Shown here: in pieces, positions 21,661-33,106 of the stretch
How the letters are laid out: every line of letters starts with the position of its first letter
Numbering within the stretch: the stretch's first letter is position 1
DNA from: Brachionus plicatilis
Lineage: Eukaryota > Rotifera > Eurotatoria > Ploima > Brachionidae
NCBI GenBank assembly: GCA_010279815.1
Contig: QEOQ01000141.1
Coordinates: 682,001-746,000 of the forward strand
DNA length: 64,000 nt
Direction of reading: 5' to 3'
The notes under the pieces: model-generated
Told to the model about the DNA's origin: nothing
Databases searched by the model: none
What the model saw: only the letters and a program-made list of their open reading frames with translations
Translations under genes and position numbers: made by a program

Positions 21661-23103
21661 ATGCGATTAGAATTTTGCAAAAAGTCATTCAGGGTGCTAT
21701 TAGCATCTAGCTGTGTAGCAACTCTTCTTGGTGTCGGATACACTAAAGCAAAAACCGAAAATAATTTATATTCTTATTCTCTTTTTGATGAGATTCAAAA
21801 TAATCACCATAAAAAAGCCAATCGTCTCATTGATCGATACAAAGTTTAAACTTTATTATTCTGGTTTAAAAAACACCTAAATTGATTTCTTTTAGGAACT
21901 TTATGGAATACCTTCAATTATTGTTTCTGTTAGCAAAAATGGAAAGGTAATATATGAACGAGCAATTGGATTTTCGGATGTGGAAAATAATGTAAAAGCA
22001 AATGTTGATACCGTAATGCGGATTGCAAGTATCAGCAAACCATTAGCCTGCTTGATAGCTGCTAAATTACATGAAAATGGCAAGCTAGATTTTGACAAAC
22101 CTATTAATGAGTATCTGACTGATTTGCCAAGGTTTAAAGTAAATAACACTGAGGTTGAGATAACTTGCAGGCAATTGATGTGTCATACATCCGGCATTCG
22201 TCATTATAAAGAAGAGAACAAAATAAATTCGGATAAAAAAGACACTATTCAAGAATTTTATTTAAACAAAAATTTTTCAACTTCTCGAGAAGCTTTGAGT
22301 TTGTTCATTAATGATAATTTGCTATCTGAACCAGGTAGTTAAATTCAAATTTTAAAAAATTTAGGAAAAAATTCAATTTTTTTTGTCACAAGGAGCCAAA
22401 TATTTGTACACAACTTTTGGTTACACTTTATTAAGTGCTGTACTCGAAAAAGTTTCCGGGGCAAATTTTTCAGATTTAGTAGAAGAATTACTGAAAAAAT
22501 TGGAATTAAATGAGACATACTTGGATAAAAACGAACCGATTATTCCAAACAGATCAAAGTTTATTTTTTTAAAAAATAAAATTTTAACATGAAATTAAAT
22601 TTTTATAAAGATATTACATGAGGAATGATAAAGGAAAATTGGTCAATGTTCCATTTGTAGATAATTCCTATAAATGGGCTGGTGGCGGATTATTGTCAAA
22701 TGTAGATGATTTGATTAAATTTGGAAATTTAATGTTGAAAATTTATCAAACTGATGATGATGTAGAAAAATTTATAAAAAAATCAACATTAAAATCAGAG
22801 TTATGGAAGCCTCATTCTTTTCCTCAAAATAAAAATAATAATCTCTTAAGCAAAACAAATGAAGTTTGCTCGTATGGTTTAGGCTGGTGTTTGGTCATGA
22901 GTGAGATGGATTCGATAAAATATGTCTATCATACAGGAGGAGCAGTTGGAGCTAGTTCGTGTCTTCTTATTGTACCAGAAACTGAGAGTTCCAAATTGAA
23001 ACCAAATGGAATAGTTGTAGCAGTTTTGTGTAACTCCCAAAATGTCAATGAAATATCTAAATTTTCCCAGAATATTGCTAGAATTTTTACTGATAGAATT
23101 TAA
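21661..23103 (+). CDS. LACTB: LACTB, serine beta-lactamase-like mitochondrial protein
   Basis: Four exons: 21661-21843, 21896-22334, 22393-22558 and 22611-23103, giving 426 residues. Introns are 52-58 bp and in phase. Family members are filament-forming serine proteases of the mitochondrial intermembrane space, descended from class C penicillin-binding proteins. The N-terminus has a hydrophobic segment (about 9-27). The catalytic SxxK is SISK (106-109) in VMRIASISKPLACL. The second motif is YTTFGYTLL and the third HTGGAVGASS. CHTSGIRHYK, FVDNSYKWAGGG and IIPNRSK are LACTB-specific. The Lys/Glu-rich insertion found in vertebrate LACTB after GIRHY is short here. A decayed copy of exon 3 lies at 30806-30932. 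Confidence 0.94.
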
Positions 23104-24285
23104 CTTTTGTAATTTTTAAAAATTTAAATTAATAAAATTTTTATCAAATATTTTTTATCTTAATCTATTTTGAAAAGTCCATAGAATGACTTGAACGAAA
23201 ATTATCTAAGATATTGACTTTTAAAAGCTTCCAATCTAATGTCAAAAATTGTAAAACTAATATTTAAATTGTTTTTCATTCAGCCTTTGAATAGTCTTTT
23301 TTTAATGAAGATTTCTTCTCAAGATCGCTAATATTCTAAATTCGCTTTAGTCTCTTCTGTAGCTATGAATGATTTTTGTAGTAGTTTATAAATATGAAGG
23401 AAATAAATTAAATTTTTTACTCAATTCGTTCTCTACCTTTTCTGAAGAATTCAAAAATTAAACATGTACCCGTCATTCCTATCTAATTTTATTCTATATT
23501 CTATTTTTACTTATTTTACTTTAATTTAAATATTTTTTACTGAAGGGTTTTTAGCTAAATAGAGATATATGACCAGGTTTATTATGGTGATTCATTTTGC
23601 CATAAGAATGTCAATAAGCATAGTAAGTTGACGGAATCACATTGAAATGTTTATTACTGAATGTTCGCTTTCTGAAATTAGATTTTGTTAAGAGATTTTT
23701 TTGTTTGTTTTTAAATAGTACGTAATAATCAGCAAAAGTTTGATGTAAGCATAATATATTGATAAATTTTGGAATAATTGTCAAAATCTTAGTGGAAATA
23801 GAATGTTTCTTGTTATATAAAAGTTAATTTTAAAGTCTATTTACAGTAATTGAAAGAGAAGAAAATAAAGATAGTTTAATTTTAAAAATTTGATCAAAAA
23901 TTACTAATCTGATTAATACTAAGCATTTAATTATTATTTATTTCATTGAGCGACTTAAAGGCGATGTAAAGTAAAAAAATAAAAAATTAGGACAAAAATC
24001 AAATAGATTCTAAATAAATATATAAGAAAAATGTTAATTTTTTTAAGATTCCACAAATCATTATTCAGTTTTTCTTTTCGTTTTCCTATTCTAAAAAAAT
24101 AAAATTAAAAAATAAAATAAAAAGAAAAAAGACGATCCAACATCGATGGACTTCCGCTTAGGAGGTAAAATGAAAAAAAACAGTTTGCATTTTAGAATAA
24201 ATTAGCTTTTTACTTTTTTATTTGCTTGTATTTGCTTGTGATTTTTAAAAAGCATAAAAATTTTTTCATTAAAAATGAAAATTAA
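23104..24285. other. AT-rich intergenic region after LACTB
   Basis: No recognisable gene or repeat. Only low-complexity A/T sequence is seen. Confidence 0.35.
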
Positions 24286-24797
24286 TTGATTATATTATGG
24301 AATCAATTAAAATTATTTAAATCTAAATCAAAATTAAATTTTTTAATCTTTTTTTTATATTTTTATTCTGAAGGCTCGGTAAAGATAAGCAAATAAATAT
24401 AGATAAATTGATTTAAGTTTTTTTCAAAGATTACTAACTAAAGTCAATTAATTCTTTCTTTATCAATTTAAATTTTGTTTGTTAATTTAATGATAATAAA
24501 TGTTAATTTTGATGGTAAGCTATCCAAGGGTCAGATTTTTTGACGAAGCTATGTGATAATTCATTAGTTTTTGTTCCATTTTATTTAACGACTCCTGTAA
24601 AACTTCTATATCTTCTCCGTCATTGTCATTTTCGTCATCTGTAGCCTTTCTACACTTTTAATGTTATTCAAAATAAGATTATTTATTTATTTGTTAATCT
24701 ATACCGAGCCTTCAGAATAAAAATATAAAAAAAAGATTAAAAAATTTAATTTTGATTTGGATTTAAATAATTCTAATTGATTCCATAATATAATTAA
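24286..24797. mobile_element. Inverted-repeat element with about 115-bp arms
   Basis: The left arm 24286-24400 and right arm 24683-24797 are nearly exact reverse complements. Both contain TTATTCTGAAGGCTCGGTA, read outward to inward, and TATTATGGAATCAATTA. A related end (CCTTCAGAATAAAAATATA) occurs at 7121-7139. The loop carries a small protein-like frame on the minus strand (see 24520-24649). No target duplication was identified. Confidence 0.65.
24520..24649 (-). other. Small acidic ORF or exon inside the inverted-repeat element
   Basis: Following an AG (complement of 24650-24651), an open frame of about 42 codons reads KATDDENDNDGEDIEVLQES then LNKMEQKLMNYHIASS and ends TAG. The composition looks like a real protein tail, acidic then helical. 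It could be the last exon of a transposon-borne gene. The family is unknown and transcription is not shown. Confidence 0.25.
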
Positions 24798-25425
24798 TTG
24801 AAAATTATTAATTTAATGAACATTAGAATATCCTATCGACAAATTTTCAATTTTATGGAGTTTTTTAATTTAAAATTTACTTTTGATAAATTAATTGATT
24901 TTTGAAAAATTAATTTACTGAAAGGCATAAAGTCTTTTAAAAATTCTAGATAAAATTAAATATCTTTGTTCAAAATTTTGGATGACTCATTTATTTACAA
25001 TTTTGTAGCGCAATTAAAAATTGATCTAAATTATACATTTTTCATGTAAAAAATTAATGGTCCTAAGTGAAAACTTTATGTGGAATCCGATTTAAATTGA
25101 ATCAAGATATTAAAAAAAGCACTCTTTTCAGAATTTATTTTATTTTAAATAATTTTCAAAATCTTTATTAATTTTTTTATTTTTTTCTTCCAAACTAATC
25201 AAATTTAAAGGAAATGTTTCAATAAATTTTAATATAATTGAAGTAAAGTTGAGAGAATAATCTTCTGTATTACGATTCGAGAAAAATTATCCTTTTTCAA
25301 TACAGTAAAAAAAATCAATTTTATATAATATGATTGGTGATTTTAATTAATAAAATCTAATGAAAATTCTTTAAATAGAAAATAATTTAAAGGAAGAACC
25401 AACTTTTAGAACAATTGTTATAAAA

Positions 25426-26007
25426 ATGAACATTCAAATAAAATGTTATTTTTATGAGAACTGTCCAAATTTATCATCGCTTATTCCGAGGCAACCAAGT
25501 GAGATCAGACGATTTACAATAGCCACTAAAAGCAGTGCCAATCTTTACAAAAAGATTTGTGAAAAAATTCGTGCTGCCTATGATTCCTTGATTGAACAAA
25601 ATGACGAAATCAAGACCTATTGGATCGATGAAGAAAACGACCTGGTATGTTTTTCCACAGATGAGGAAGCAAATTTTGCCATGGAAATGCAGACAGCAAT
25701 TAGTGCAAGCAATAATATGAGCTCCAGTCCTCTATTCAAAATTTACGTTAGTATTAAAAGAGCTAATGAGCCATCCCCGTCAAGCGAAGAGCCTCAAATT
25801 CATCCTGGAGTGATGTGTGATGGATGTAATGGAAGCATAATTGGCACCAGAAATAGATGCACTGTATGTCCCGACTTTGATTTGTGTTCAGAGTGCAAAA
25901 ATAAAGATGTTCACAAAGAACATGAATTCATAGTTTTTAACAAACCTGTGCAACAAATTTGTTCACACTTGAGTCAAAATAAAAAGCGTCGAACTTGTAA
26001 ATTATGA
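25426..26007 (+). CDS. SQSTM1-like: Truncated p62/SQSTM1 paralogue 1 (PB1 + ZZ only)
   Basis: 193 residues, intronless. Residues about 3-110 form a PB1 domain with a basic face (SEIRRF) and the acidic OPCA motif YWIDEENDLVCFSTDEE. A ZZ zinc finger follows (about 125-170) with CDGC, CTVC, CSEC and HKEHEF ligands. The frame stops after KKRRTCKL, so the LC3-interacting region and UBA domain of p62 are absent. PB1 mediates filament formation and ZZ binds N-degrons and RIP1 in the family; without UBA/LIR this copy could cap or modulate filaments but not deliver ubiquitinated cargo (inference). Codons 45-170 are nearly identical to copy 2, while the first 45 differ. The end could be a real short protein or a stop-truncated copy. 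Confidence 0.82.
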   Translation: MNIQIKCYFYENCPNLSSLIPRQPSEIRRFTIATKSSANLYKKICEKIRAAYDSLIEQNDEIKTYWIDEENDLVCFSTDEEANFAMEMQTAISASNNMSSSPLFKIYVSIKRANEPSPSSEEPQIHPGVMCDGCNGSIIGTRNRCTVCPDFDLCSECKNKDVHKEHEFIVFNKPVQQICSHLSQNKKRRTCKL

Positions 26008-26332
26008 ATTTGAGTTAAAATTAGATTTAAAAATTGAAATAATCATTATTTAAAATATAATTTGATTAAAAATATTTTGTAAAAAAATTGTCAATATTAA
26101 AGTTTTTGTAGAACTTAATTTGTTTATTTTGATTTAATATTTTTTTAATTAAAAGTCTTTGCAAAAAATAAAAATAAATAATTTTATTATTTCCTCAAAT
26201 AACATGCTTTTTTTGATAACTTGTCTTCCAGCTTTTATTTGGGAAGAATCACTATCTGAATAAACTTAAGTGTTATTGTTAAATGCTCTTGATTTACTGC
26301 TTTAGATATCAAAATTTAAATTAAACGAAAAA
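26008..26332. other. AT-rich 3' flank of p62 paralogue 1
   Basis: No coding remnant of the missing p62 C-terminus was recognised here, suggesting deletion or heavy decay rather than a recent stop mutation. Confidence 0.4.
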
Positions 26333-26707
26333 TAACGTAATTACCCGAATTTATTGACATGATTTCAAAAAAGAGTTATCTGTTTTATTGACATGTTATT
26401 CAAAATTGAGCACTTTTTTGAAAGAAATGAAAATTCATTATTAATGACATGTAATTAAATGTGAATAAATTTAAAATTATTAAAAATAGTTTCGGCTTTT
26501 ATGAAATTCTTTTAAAAATGGAAATTTAATTATGTTTTAAATTAAAATTTCATCAAAACCGGATGCATTTTCATAAAAGTTAACATATTCCTTTTTTAAG
26601 GCAAGTCGTATAAATTGAACATTGCTCTTTTTAAAATCATCGTTCATTTTTTGCTGGCATGTAATTTTTTCATTTGGTGACATGGCACTATCAAGATAAT
26701 TACGTTA
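26333..26707. mobile_element. MITE of the TAACGTAA/GACATG family, 375 bp
   Basis: Starts TAACGTAATTACCCGAATTT and ends GATAATTACGTTA; the first and last 11 bases are exact reverse complements. Five GACATG/GGCATG words punctuate the interior at irregular intervals. No ORF. Same family as 13301-13388 and 53270-56400. Confidence 0.65.
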
Positions 26708-29361
26708 ACTCAAAAAAAAGAGCTTTAAGAAAATCGATTGTATTACCGGTTTTGCAAAATTCAATAAAAAAGAAAAAAAAAAAACAATTTAATAGCATTT
26801 TTGCTTTGTGTATGAAATTATTTCTGTAAATTTAATGACAAAGTAATAATTTTGCTTTTTATTTTCGTTTTTTTAAATAATAAATTCTTAATAATTTTAA
26901 TTGTTTAAAAAGCTTATTTAAAAATTCCATTTTTAAGAAAAATAAAAAATTGAATTAAAATTAAATGCTTAAATTATGAAAAAAAATAAAAAAAAGATTC
27001 AAATTAGTTTTATCTTCTTTGGATAATGATTTTAAAGAATTGCAACTTTTAAAACAAATAAAAACATTGACTCAATTATTAAAATTAGTTATTTACTATT
27101 TTTGAATTTTAAATAAATTTTTGGCCTAAAAAGTTTTTGATATTCTCTGTTAATACTTTAAAATTTTTTCTAATAAATGTTTATTCAAGAAAAAAGATAA
27201 AAATATGGACTTGATAAAGAATAAAATAAAAGTATGCTCTTTAAAATTATACGAAGCTCTATTTTAAGGAAATTATTTTGAATACCTGAAAGGATAATTA
27301 GAATAATTGTTCTAACTCAACAGAAAATATTTTAGAAAATTTTATCTCAATTAAAATACAATTCACATTGCTTTAAATTGTGAAGTTTTGAATTAAAAAA
27401 TCTAAAGAATTTAATTCAATTAAGTTTCGATCCTGTGATCATGATCATAAACATTTTTTATCAGATATTATAAAGTTTGTTTAAACCAAATTTAATATCT
27501 GGAAAAACGGTGCAGACGCGCATTATTGTATTAAAAAATATGTGTATCAAAAATTTACTGGGAATCAGCAAAAGCAAGTTTGATCAGTAAAATTAGAACT
27601 GAAGAAAATCAATGAAAAGACTTGGATTTTTTGGGCGCATATTCAAATAATCCTAACTCATAGTGGCATTAAATTTTTATTATATTACATTTTTTAAATT
27701 AATAAATTATAATTGTCTTAAAAATTTCTTATTTTAAATTTCGGGAAAAAATGGGATCATTTTTTCTAAATAAAAAAACGGAATGATTTTACTATTAATC
27801 AGTTTAAATTTTCCAACAAAAAACCTTCGAATAAAACAAATTATAGATCATTTTAATCGGGATAAATTCTATGCAAAATGATGTGTCGAACTAGCATTCG
27901 AATTTTCATTACCACTGAGAACAAAAAGGCCTTTAATAAGAATAAGAATAATAAATCTTTGAATAGTTATCAAAATTTTGATTTAAGGAAAATATATTGT
28001 TTTTTGTTATTGTAAGTCCTTGCGAGATCTTTCTTGGGGTAACTTTTAATTCTTAAGTTTGATTGGCGTCAATTAATTTTTCAAAAATCAATTAATTTGA
28101 AAAAAAAACGTCAATAAACAAGTCATCAATTAAAATTACAAAAGTAAATTAATTTTTATTTTATCAATTAAACTTTTTATTTTAATTATTAATTAAATAA
28201 AAAAAAATACCAACAAAAAATAAAGTTTTAACAAATTAGAGATTATAGAAAAATTTAACAAAAAATCAATCATATATTAAATTAATCATACTTGATATGT
28301 TTTTTGGTCTTCCGACAGGTCTTATTTTTCTTAAAGGAACGTCTAAAGCTTAGGAGTAGATTGAGTTGATAACTCTTGCATTTAGCTAGATTGACTTGAA
28401 CCAGCTTGAGTTGTGTTTTTGGGTTTTGGTTCCCTTTTTAAATTGACAAATATATAAGAATTTTTTATAGACAAATCTTTTTTAATTTAAATTAAATTAA
28501 AAAAATCCTTAAAATTGACTCTTGTATGATTAATTGATTTTTATAAAATTAATTTACAGAAAAACATAGAGCCATGACAAAAATTCCAAGTTTTTGAGTT
28601 ATGGTACGGGGTTAAAAATAAGGATAGAAAAAAAAATAAATTAAAAATCATTTGAAAACCAATGTTAACAGAGAAAGAAAAGACAGAAAAAGAGAATTTT
28701 TATAAATAAAAAATAACTTTAATTTAAAAATAAACTTCATTAGTATTTTTTTTTTCTAATTATAATCATAACTCTTCTGTAACACCACTTAATGTTGAGC
28801 TGGATTTTTAATAAAATATCTAAAATTCACAATTTGCTTTCATCTAACAATTTTAATATTCGGAATAGTAAAAAAAAATCAACAGAAAGAAATAAATACC
28901 TAAATTCCACTTTTTTTCATTTGTATTATTTGTTATGATTAAATTTAGATTTTTAGTTCGAAACTTGTTGAAATAAAACAACAATTTATTTTGCCAAATT
29001 GACTTTTTTCATTTGCTAAATTAATTACGCTTTGTTATGATTTACCACATTTTACGCCACAATTAACCTGTTTAACTCCATTCACCTCTTAATCCCTTAA
29101 ATTATCCCATTATATATCATAACAAATAGGATAACATTTAAACCTATAAAAACATTTTTTATAGAAAACAAACAAATAATAGTAATTACAAGTAAGAATT
29201 GAATAGTTCATATGAAGAATTTTTGAAAAAAAGTATTTAAGGTAGAAGAAAATCACTTTTTTCAGAATTGATTTAATTTTAACAAACCGGTTTGAATTTA
29301 TTTTTAACTTTAAAATTATATTCATTATATATTTCTTAAAAATAAATTTTCAAATTAAAAT
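26708..29361. other. AT-rich intergenic region between p62 copies 1 and 2
   Basis: No complete gene. At 28770-28840 ACTTAATGTTGAGCTGGATT and following sequence match the interior of the fold-back element at 3162-3829, so a relic of that family is present. On the minus strand at about 28280-28340 a short frame reads RKIRPVGRPKN, an AT-hook-like stretch with no supporting context. Confidence 0.35.
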
Positions 29362-29444
29362 CAGAATTGTTTAAAAGTCAAAAGTCTCAAGTTCAAGTCC
29401 AAATCCAGATTTTTTTTTTAATTTGGGACTTTTAATCGGCTCTG
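29362..29444. mobile_element. Minimal hAT-like element, 83 bp
   Basis: Begins CAGAATTGTTTAAAAGTC and ends GGGACTTTTAATCGGCTCTG, so the two termini are almost back to back. Flanks are ATTAAAAT and ATAAAAAT, a 7/8 match to an 8-bp duplication. It is probably an internally deleted member of the 3360/11623 family. Confidence 0.55.
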
Positions 29445-29598
29445 ATAAAAATAAAATATTTATTTATTCAATTAAAACCAATAAACCGCCAAATCAAAGA
29501 TTAAATTTGTTAAATTAAAAATATTTGTAAAGCTTATTTTTTAAATATTTTACAAAAAAAGAAAAAAAATTTACAATAAAAATTAAATTTTAGAAACA

Positions 29599-30171
29599 AT
29601 GAATATTCAAATTAAATGTTACATATATGCGAATAGTTCAAACATTTCATCACTTACTCTATGGCAACCAAATGAAATCAGACGGTTCGGAATAGCGGCT
29701 GAAAGAACTGTGAGTCTTTACAAAATTATTTGTGAAAAAATTCGTATTGCCTATGGTTCCTTGATTGAACAAAATGACGAAATCAAGACCTATTGGATCG
29801 ATGAAGAAAACGACCTGGTATGTTTTTCCACAGATGAGGAAGCAAATTTTGCCATGGAAATGCAGACTGCCATTAGTACTAGCAAAAATATAAGCTCCAG
29901 TCCTCTATTCAAAATTTATGTTAGTATTAAAAGAGCTAATGAGCCATCCGCGTCAAGCGAAGAGCCTCAAATTCATCCTGGGGTGGTATGTGATGGATGT
30001 AATGGAAGTATAATTGGGACCAGAAATAGATGCACTGTATGTCCCGACTTTGATTTGTGTGCAGAGTGCAAAAATAAAGATGTTCACAAAGAACATGAAT
30101 TCATAGTTCTTAATAAACCTGTGCAACAAATTTGTCCACACTTAAGTCAAAAAAAAAGGCGTCGAAAATGA
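29599..30171 (+). CDS. SQSTM1-like: Truncated p62/SQSTM1 paralogue 2 (PB1 + ZZ only)
   Basis: 190 residues, intronless. The architecture matches paralogue 1: PB1 with NEIRRF and YWIDEENDLVCFSTDEE, then ZZ with CDGC, CTVC, CAEC and HKEHEF, then a short basic tail SQKKRRRK. LIR and UBA are absent. From about codon 52 to the end of ZZ the DNA is almost the same as paralogue 1 (for example the identical stretch coding QNDEIKTYWIDEENDLVCFS), whereas the N-terminal 45 codons differ at many positions. That mosaic suggests gene conversion or selection. The frame is intact with all zinc ligands, so recent pseudogenisation is unlikely. Confidence 0.82.
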   Translation: MNIQIKCYIYANSSNISSLTLWQPNEIRRFGIAAERTVSLYKIICEKIRIAYGSLIEQNDEIKTYWIDEENDLVCFSTDEEANFAMEMQTAISTSKNISSSPLFKIYVSIKRANEPSASSEEPQIHPGVVCDGCNGSIIGTRNRCTVCPDFDLCAECKNKDVHKEHEFIVLNKPVQQICPHLSQKKRRRK

Positions 30172-30805
30172 AAAATAAATATGATTAAAAATAAAGTTTT
30201 AAAAATTAAAAAATACATTGCATTGTGAAATTGTGGAGAGTAATTTTTTTTTCTTCAGGATTTATTTAGTTTAATTTTTTATTTGATTTTTCTGGGTCGA
30301 AAATTTTTGCAAATAAAATATAAACATATTATTTGATTGCTGTTTCAATAATCTTTTGTTTTAACTGATTTTCTCACTTTTTTTTGGAACTATAGTTTAT
30401 ATTTTACATTGCCATTAATAAACAATGTTAATACATTGCTAAAGATATTAAATGAGAAGAATAATAATTCTTTATAAAAAATTTAAGAGCATCTACTACT
30501 TACCCCATGTTTTTTTTAACAAAATGTAATTCTTTTTGAAGTAAAGGTAATTAATAGTTTATAAAATTCCATTTGAAATTGGGAACAAAGAACAAAAACA
30601 AGAATTTAAAATTTTTATGACTTTCATGGTTTTGGCTTAATATTCGTTTAATAGACTGCATCAACTGATCCTAAATTAAGTCATTTTTATCGGATAAAAT
30701 TATTTTGCAGAAATTTTGTAAAGACTTAATTTTTCAATATAAATGTTTTATCAATTTTCTTCGAAATAAATTCACTAAATAGAATTTTGTTTATAAGAAA
30801 TATTT

Positions 30806-30932
30806 AAACTTATTAAAATGCTATTTTTGAAATAATTTCAAGAGAACTGCTTCAAAAATTTAAATTTAAAGAGACATACTTGGATAAACTCGATTTGATT
30901 ATTCCAAACAGATCTAAGTTTGTTTATTTTTA
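30806..30932 (+). pseudogene. Relic of LACTB exon 3
   Basis: One frame reads FKETYLDKLDLIIPNRSKF, against NETYLDKNEPIIPNRSKF in the intact LACTB exon 3. DNA similarity runs upstream (TTATTAAAATGCTATTTTTG against TTATTAAGTGCTGTACTCG), with a deletion between the two blocks, and continues past the splice donor into the start of the intron. It is therefore a DNA-level duplicate, not a processed copy. It lies between p62 copies 2 and 3. Confidence 0.75.
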
Positions 30933-31589
30933 CAAATATATTTCAAATATGTAAAAATAAATTAGATTTTTACAAACGTAAATTTGATTTCATGTCATTT
31001 TCTGGAAATCATTTAATTTTTGAATAAAGAACATAAACAATAATTTAAAATTGAAATAAACTTATTGCCCTGGTCTAAAACCTGTTCTGCAATATTTATA
31101 TCCCCGATACCTTTTTTTCTTTTTAATGACCATCATTAAATTATTTTTTTGTGCTACCTCTCAAATAATTAAATTCAATGAGAAAAAAAATCCATAAAAT
31201 TTTTATACAAATATTAGTTTATTCAATTTAATAAAGCTGGATGAATTAAAAAATTACTTGGAAATATTAAAATTTCAAAATTGTTTTCCATTGATAAAAT
31301 TTTAATAAAAAGTATTATTTCAATATTTTTAAAGCTTTATGTAATCACTGATTTGAATTAAAAAGCTTTTAGACGCTGATTTTCAAATTATGCTCAATAA
31401 TTGCTTTTCAAATATTTATTTTAAAATTTATCTAAATTTCTTTTTTATTATTTTAAAATGGCGTAATTTCAAAATATTTAAAATGAAGTTAAATTAGTTT
31501 ATTGAAATAAAAAAAGAGAATTTCGAAAGCTAAATATTGAAACCGGCATCGAATAGATCTTCATGAATGTCTATAAGATCAATTTTAAA

Positions 31590-31632
31590 TCAAGTCTGGA
31601 AATGATTTCCAGACTTGATTTCCAGACTTGAT
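31590..31632. repeat. Small palindrome with tandem duplication
   Basis: CAAGTCTGGAAAT faces ATTTCCAGACTTG, and TTTCCAGACTTGAT is then repeated directly. Origin unknown. The remainder of 30933-31799 is plain AT-rich sequence. Confidence 0.7.
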
Positions 31633-31799
31633 ATTATATAAATTATTTTGAAAATTATAATATAAATTTTAAATTTTAAATTACTAAAAGTGATGATAAC
31701 CATAATTGCTTATTTAAATTCTATTTATTGGTAAATTTTATAGTGGTAAAATATTATATCAAAAATGTTAATTTCCAAAGATCATTTATCTTGGTTTTA

Positions 31800-32572
31800 C
31801 AAGTGATTCGACAAGTGGAATTTACGTAAAATTACGTATATTTACGAAAATTTACGTAAAATAAGTTAAATTTGCGAAATTTTACGTAAATTTACCTGAT
31901 TTTACTATGGCTAAAAAATGGCCGAATTTTTGTAAATTTTGGTAAATTTTCACTCAAAAATTTCAGAGATTCTTTTGTTTTTTTTGACAAAAAGAAAATT
32001 AGCGAAAATTTACATAAATTTCATAAATTTTGACTTTTTTTCTTGAAAAATGGTAAAATTTTGTAAATTAATTTTATTTAATGAAAAAATGCTTTTCAAA
32101 GACATTGTTTGACCTAGCAGTTTGATCTCCATTGTTTTATCACGATTTTAATTTATTATATTTAAATAGGAAAAATCTCCTCCAAAGTCACTAGATTTGA
32201 ATCCTATCGAAATGATTTGGAATGAAGAAAGAATTTTTGTTAAAGAGAAATATTCAAAATGATGAGGAAGCAGTTGAGGAAATTTTAGAGTTTCAAAGAA
32301 AACTTACTCATGCTAAATACGTTAATCATTTAAAAAAGGTTTTTTTTTTCAAAAAAGATAATAAGAATAAAGTAATAATAATAAAGGTAATAAAAATCGT
32401 GATAAAAAAATGGAGATTGGTCAATCTGCTAGGTCAAACAATGTCTTTGAAAAGCATTTTTTCATTAAATAAAATTAATTTACAAAATTTTACCATTTTT
32501 AACAAGAAAAAAGTCAAAATTTACGTAAATTTACGTAATTTTACGTAAATTCCACTTGTCGAATCAGTACTG
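31800..32572 (+). mobile_element. Tc1/mariner-type element with decayed transposase end
   Basis: Left end CAAGTGATTCGACAAGTGGA; right end, in reverse complement, CAGTACTGATTCGACAAGTG. Both are followed inward by AATTTACGTAAAATTACGT, and TA flanks both ends. Inside, near 32172-32220, a frame reads DLNPIEMIWNE, the conserved segment around the third catalytic acid of Tc1-type transposases. The following block (NDEEAVEEILEFQRKLTHAK, then NHLKKV) is the expected C-terminal part but in another frame, so there is a frameshift. Most of the transposase is missing. It is a deleted, inactive copy. Confidence 0.75.
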
Positions 32573-32577
32573 TATGC

Positions 32578-33106
32578 GGCACTATATCATAATAAAGAAA
32601 ATCATAATATAGACTGTCTATATAGATACATAAAATATAGACGTAGACTAAAATATCGAATTAAATATGTAGACTCTCTTTTCTATATAGAAACATGGTA
32701 AAATTTTTTAAAGTTTTATTTCGATTTAAAAAAGTTTATAATTCATAAAATAACATAAAAATATGAATACAAAGATAAAAATTTTGATTTTATATTAAAA
32801 AACAATATAAATAATAAAGGGTCCATTTCCTCTGACACAATTTTTTTATCAAATTTTCTTTAATATTAGCGATAAAAACTCTTAATTCTTCCAGTATAAC
32901 AGCCTTTTCTTCACTTTGACCACCTTATTCTTATTAACATTTTAAAATGAATATAACAATAATCTATATAGAATGTGTTCTACATATCTTTAATCTCTGT
33001 TCTATGTCCTTTTATTCTGCATTATTTATGAGTCTCTATTAATTTGTCTTTATTTTTTTAAGTCTATGTCTATATAAAAAAGAAGTCTATATTTTGATAT
33101 ACTCCC
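32578..33106. mobile_element. Inverted-repeat element, about 529 bp, with possible 8-bp duplication
   Basis: Left end GGCACTATATCATAATA; right end, in reverse complement, GGGAGTATATCAAAATATAG, followed by further ATAGAC/GTCTAT repeats. CTGTATGC is found at 32570-32577 and 33107-33114, a perfect 8-bp repeat. It abuts the Tc1-like element, whose right end and flanking TA lie within the left copy of that repeat. No ORF. Confidence 0.55.
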
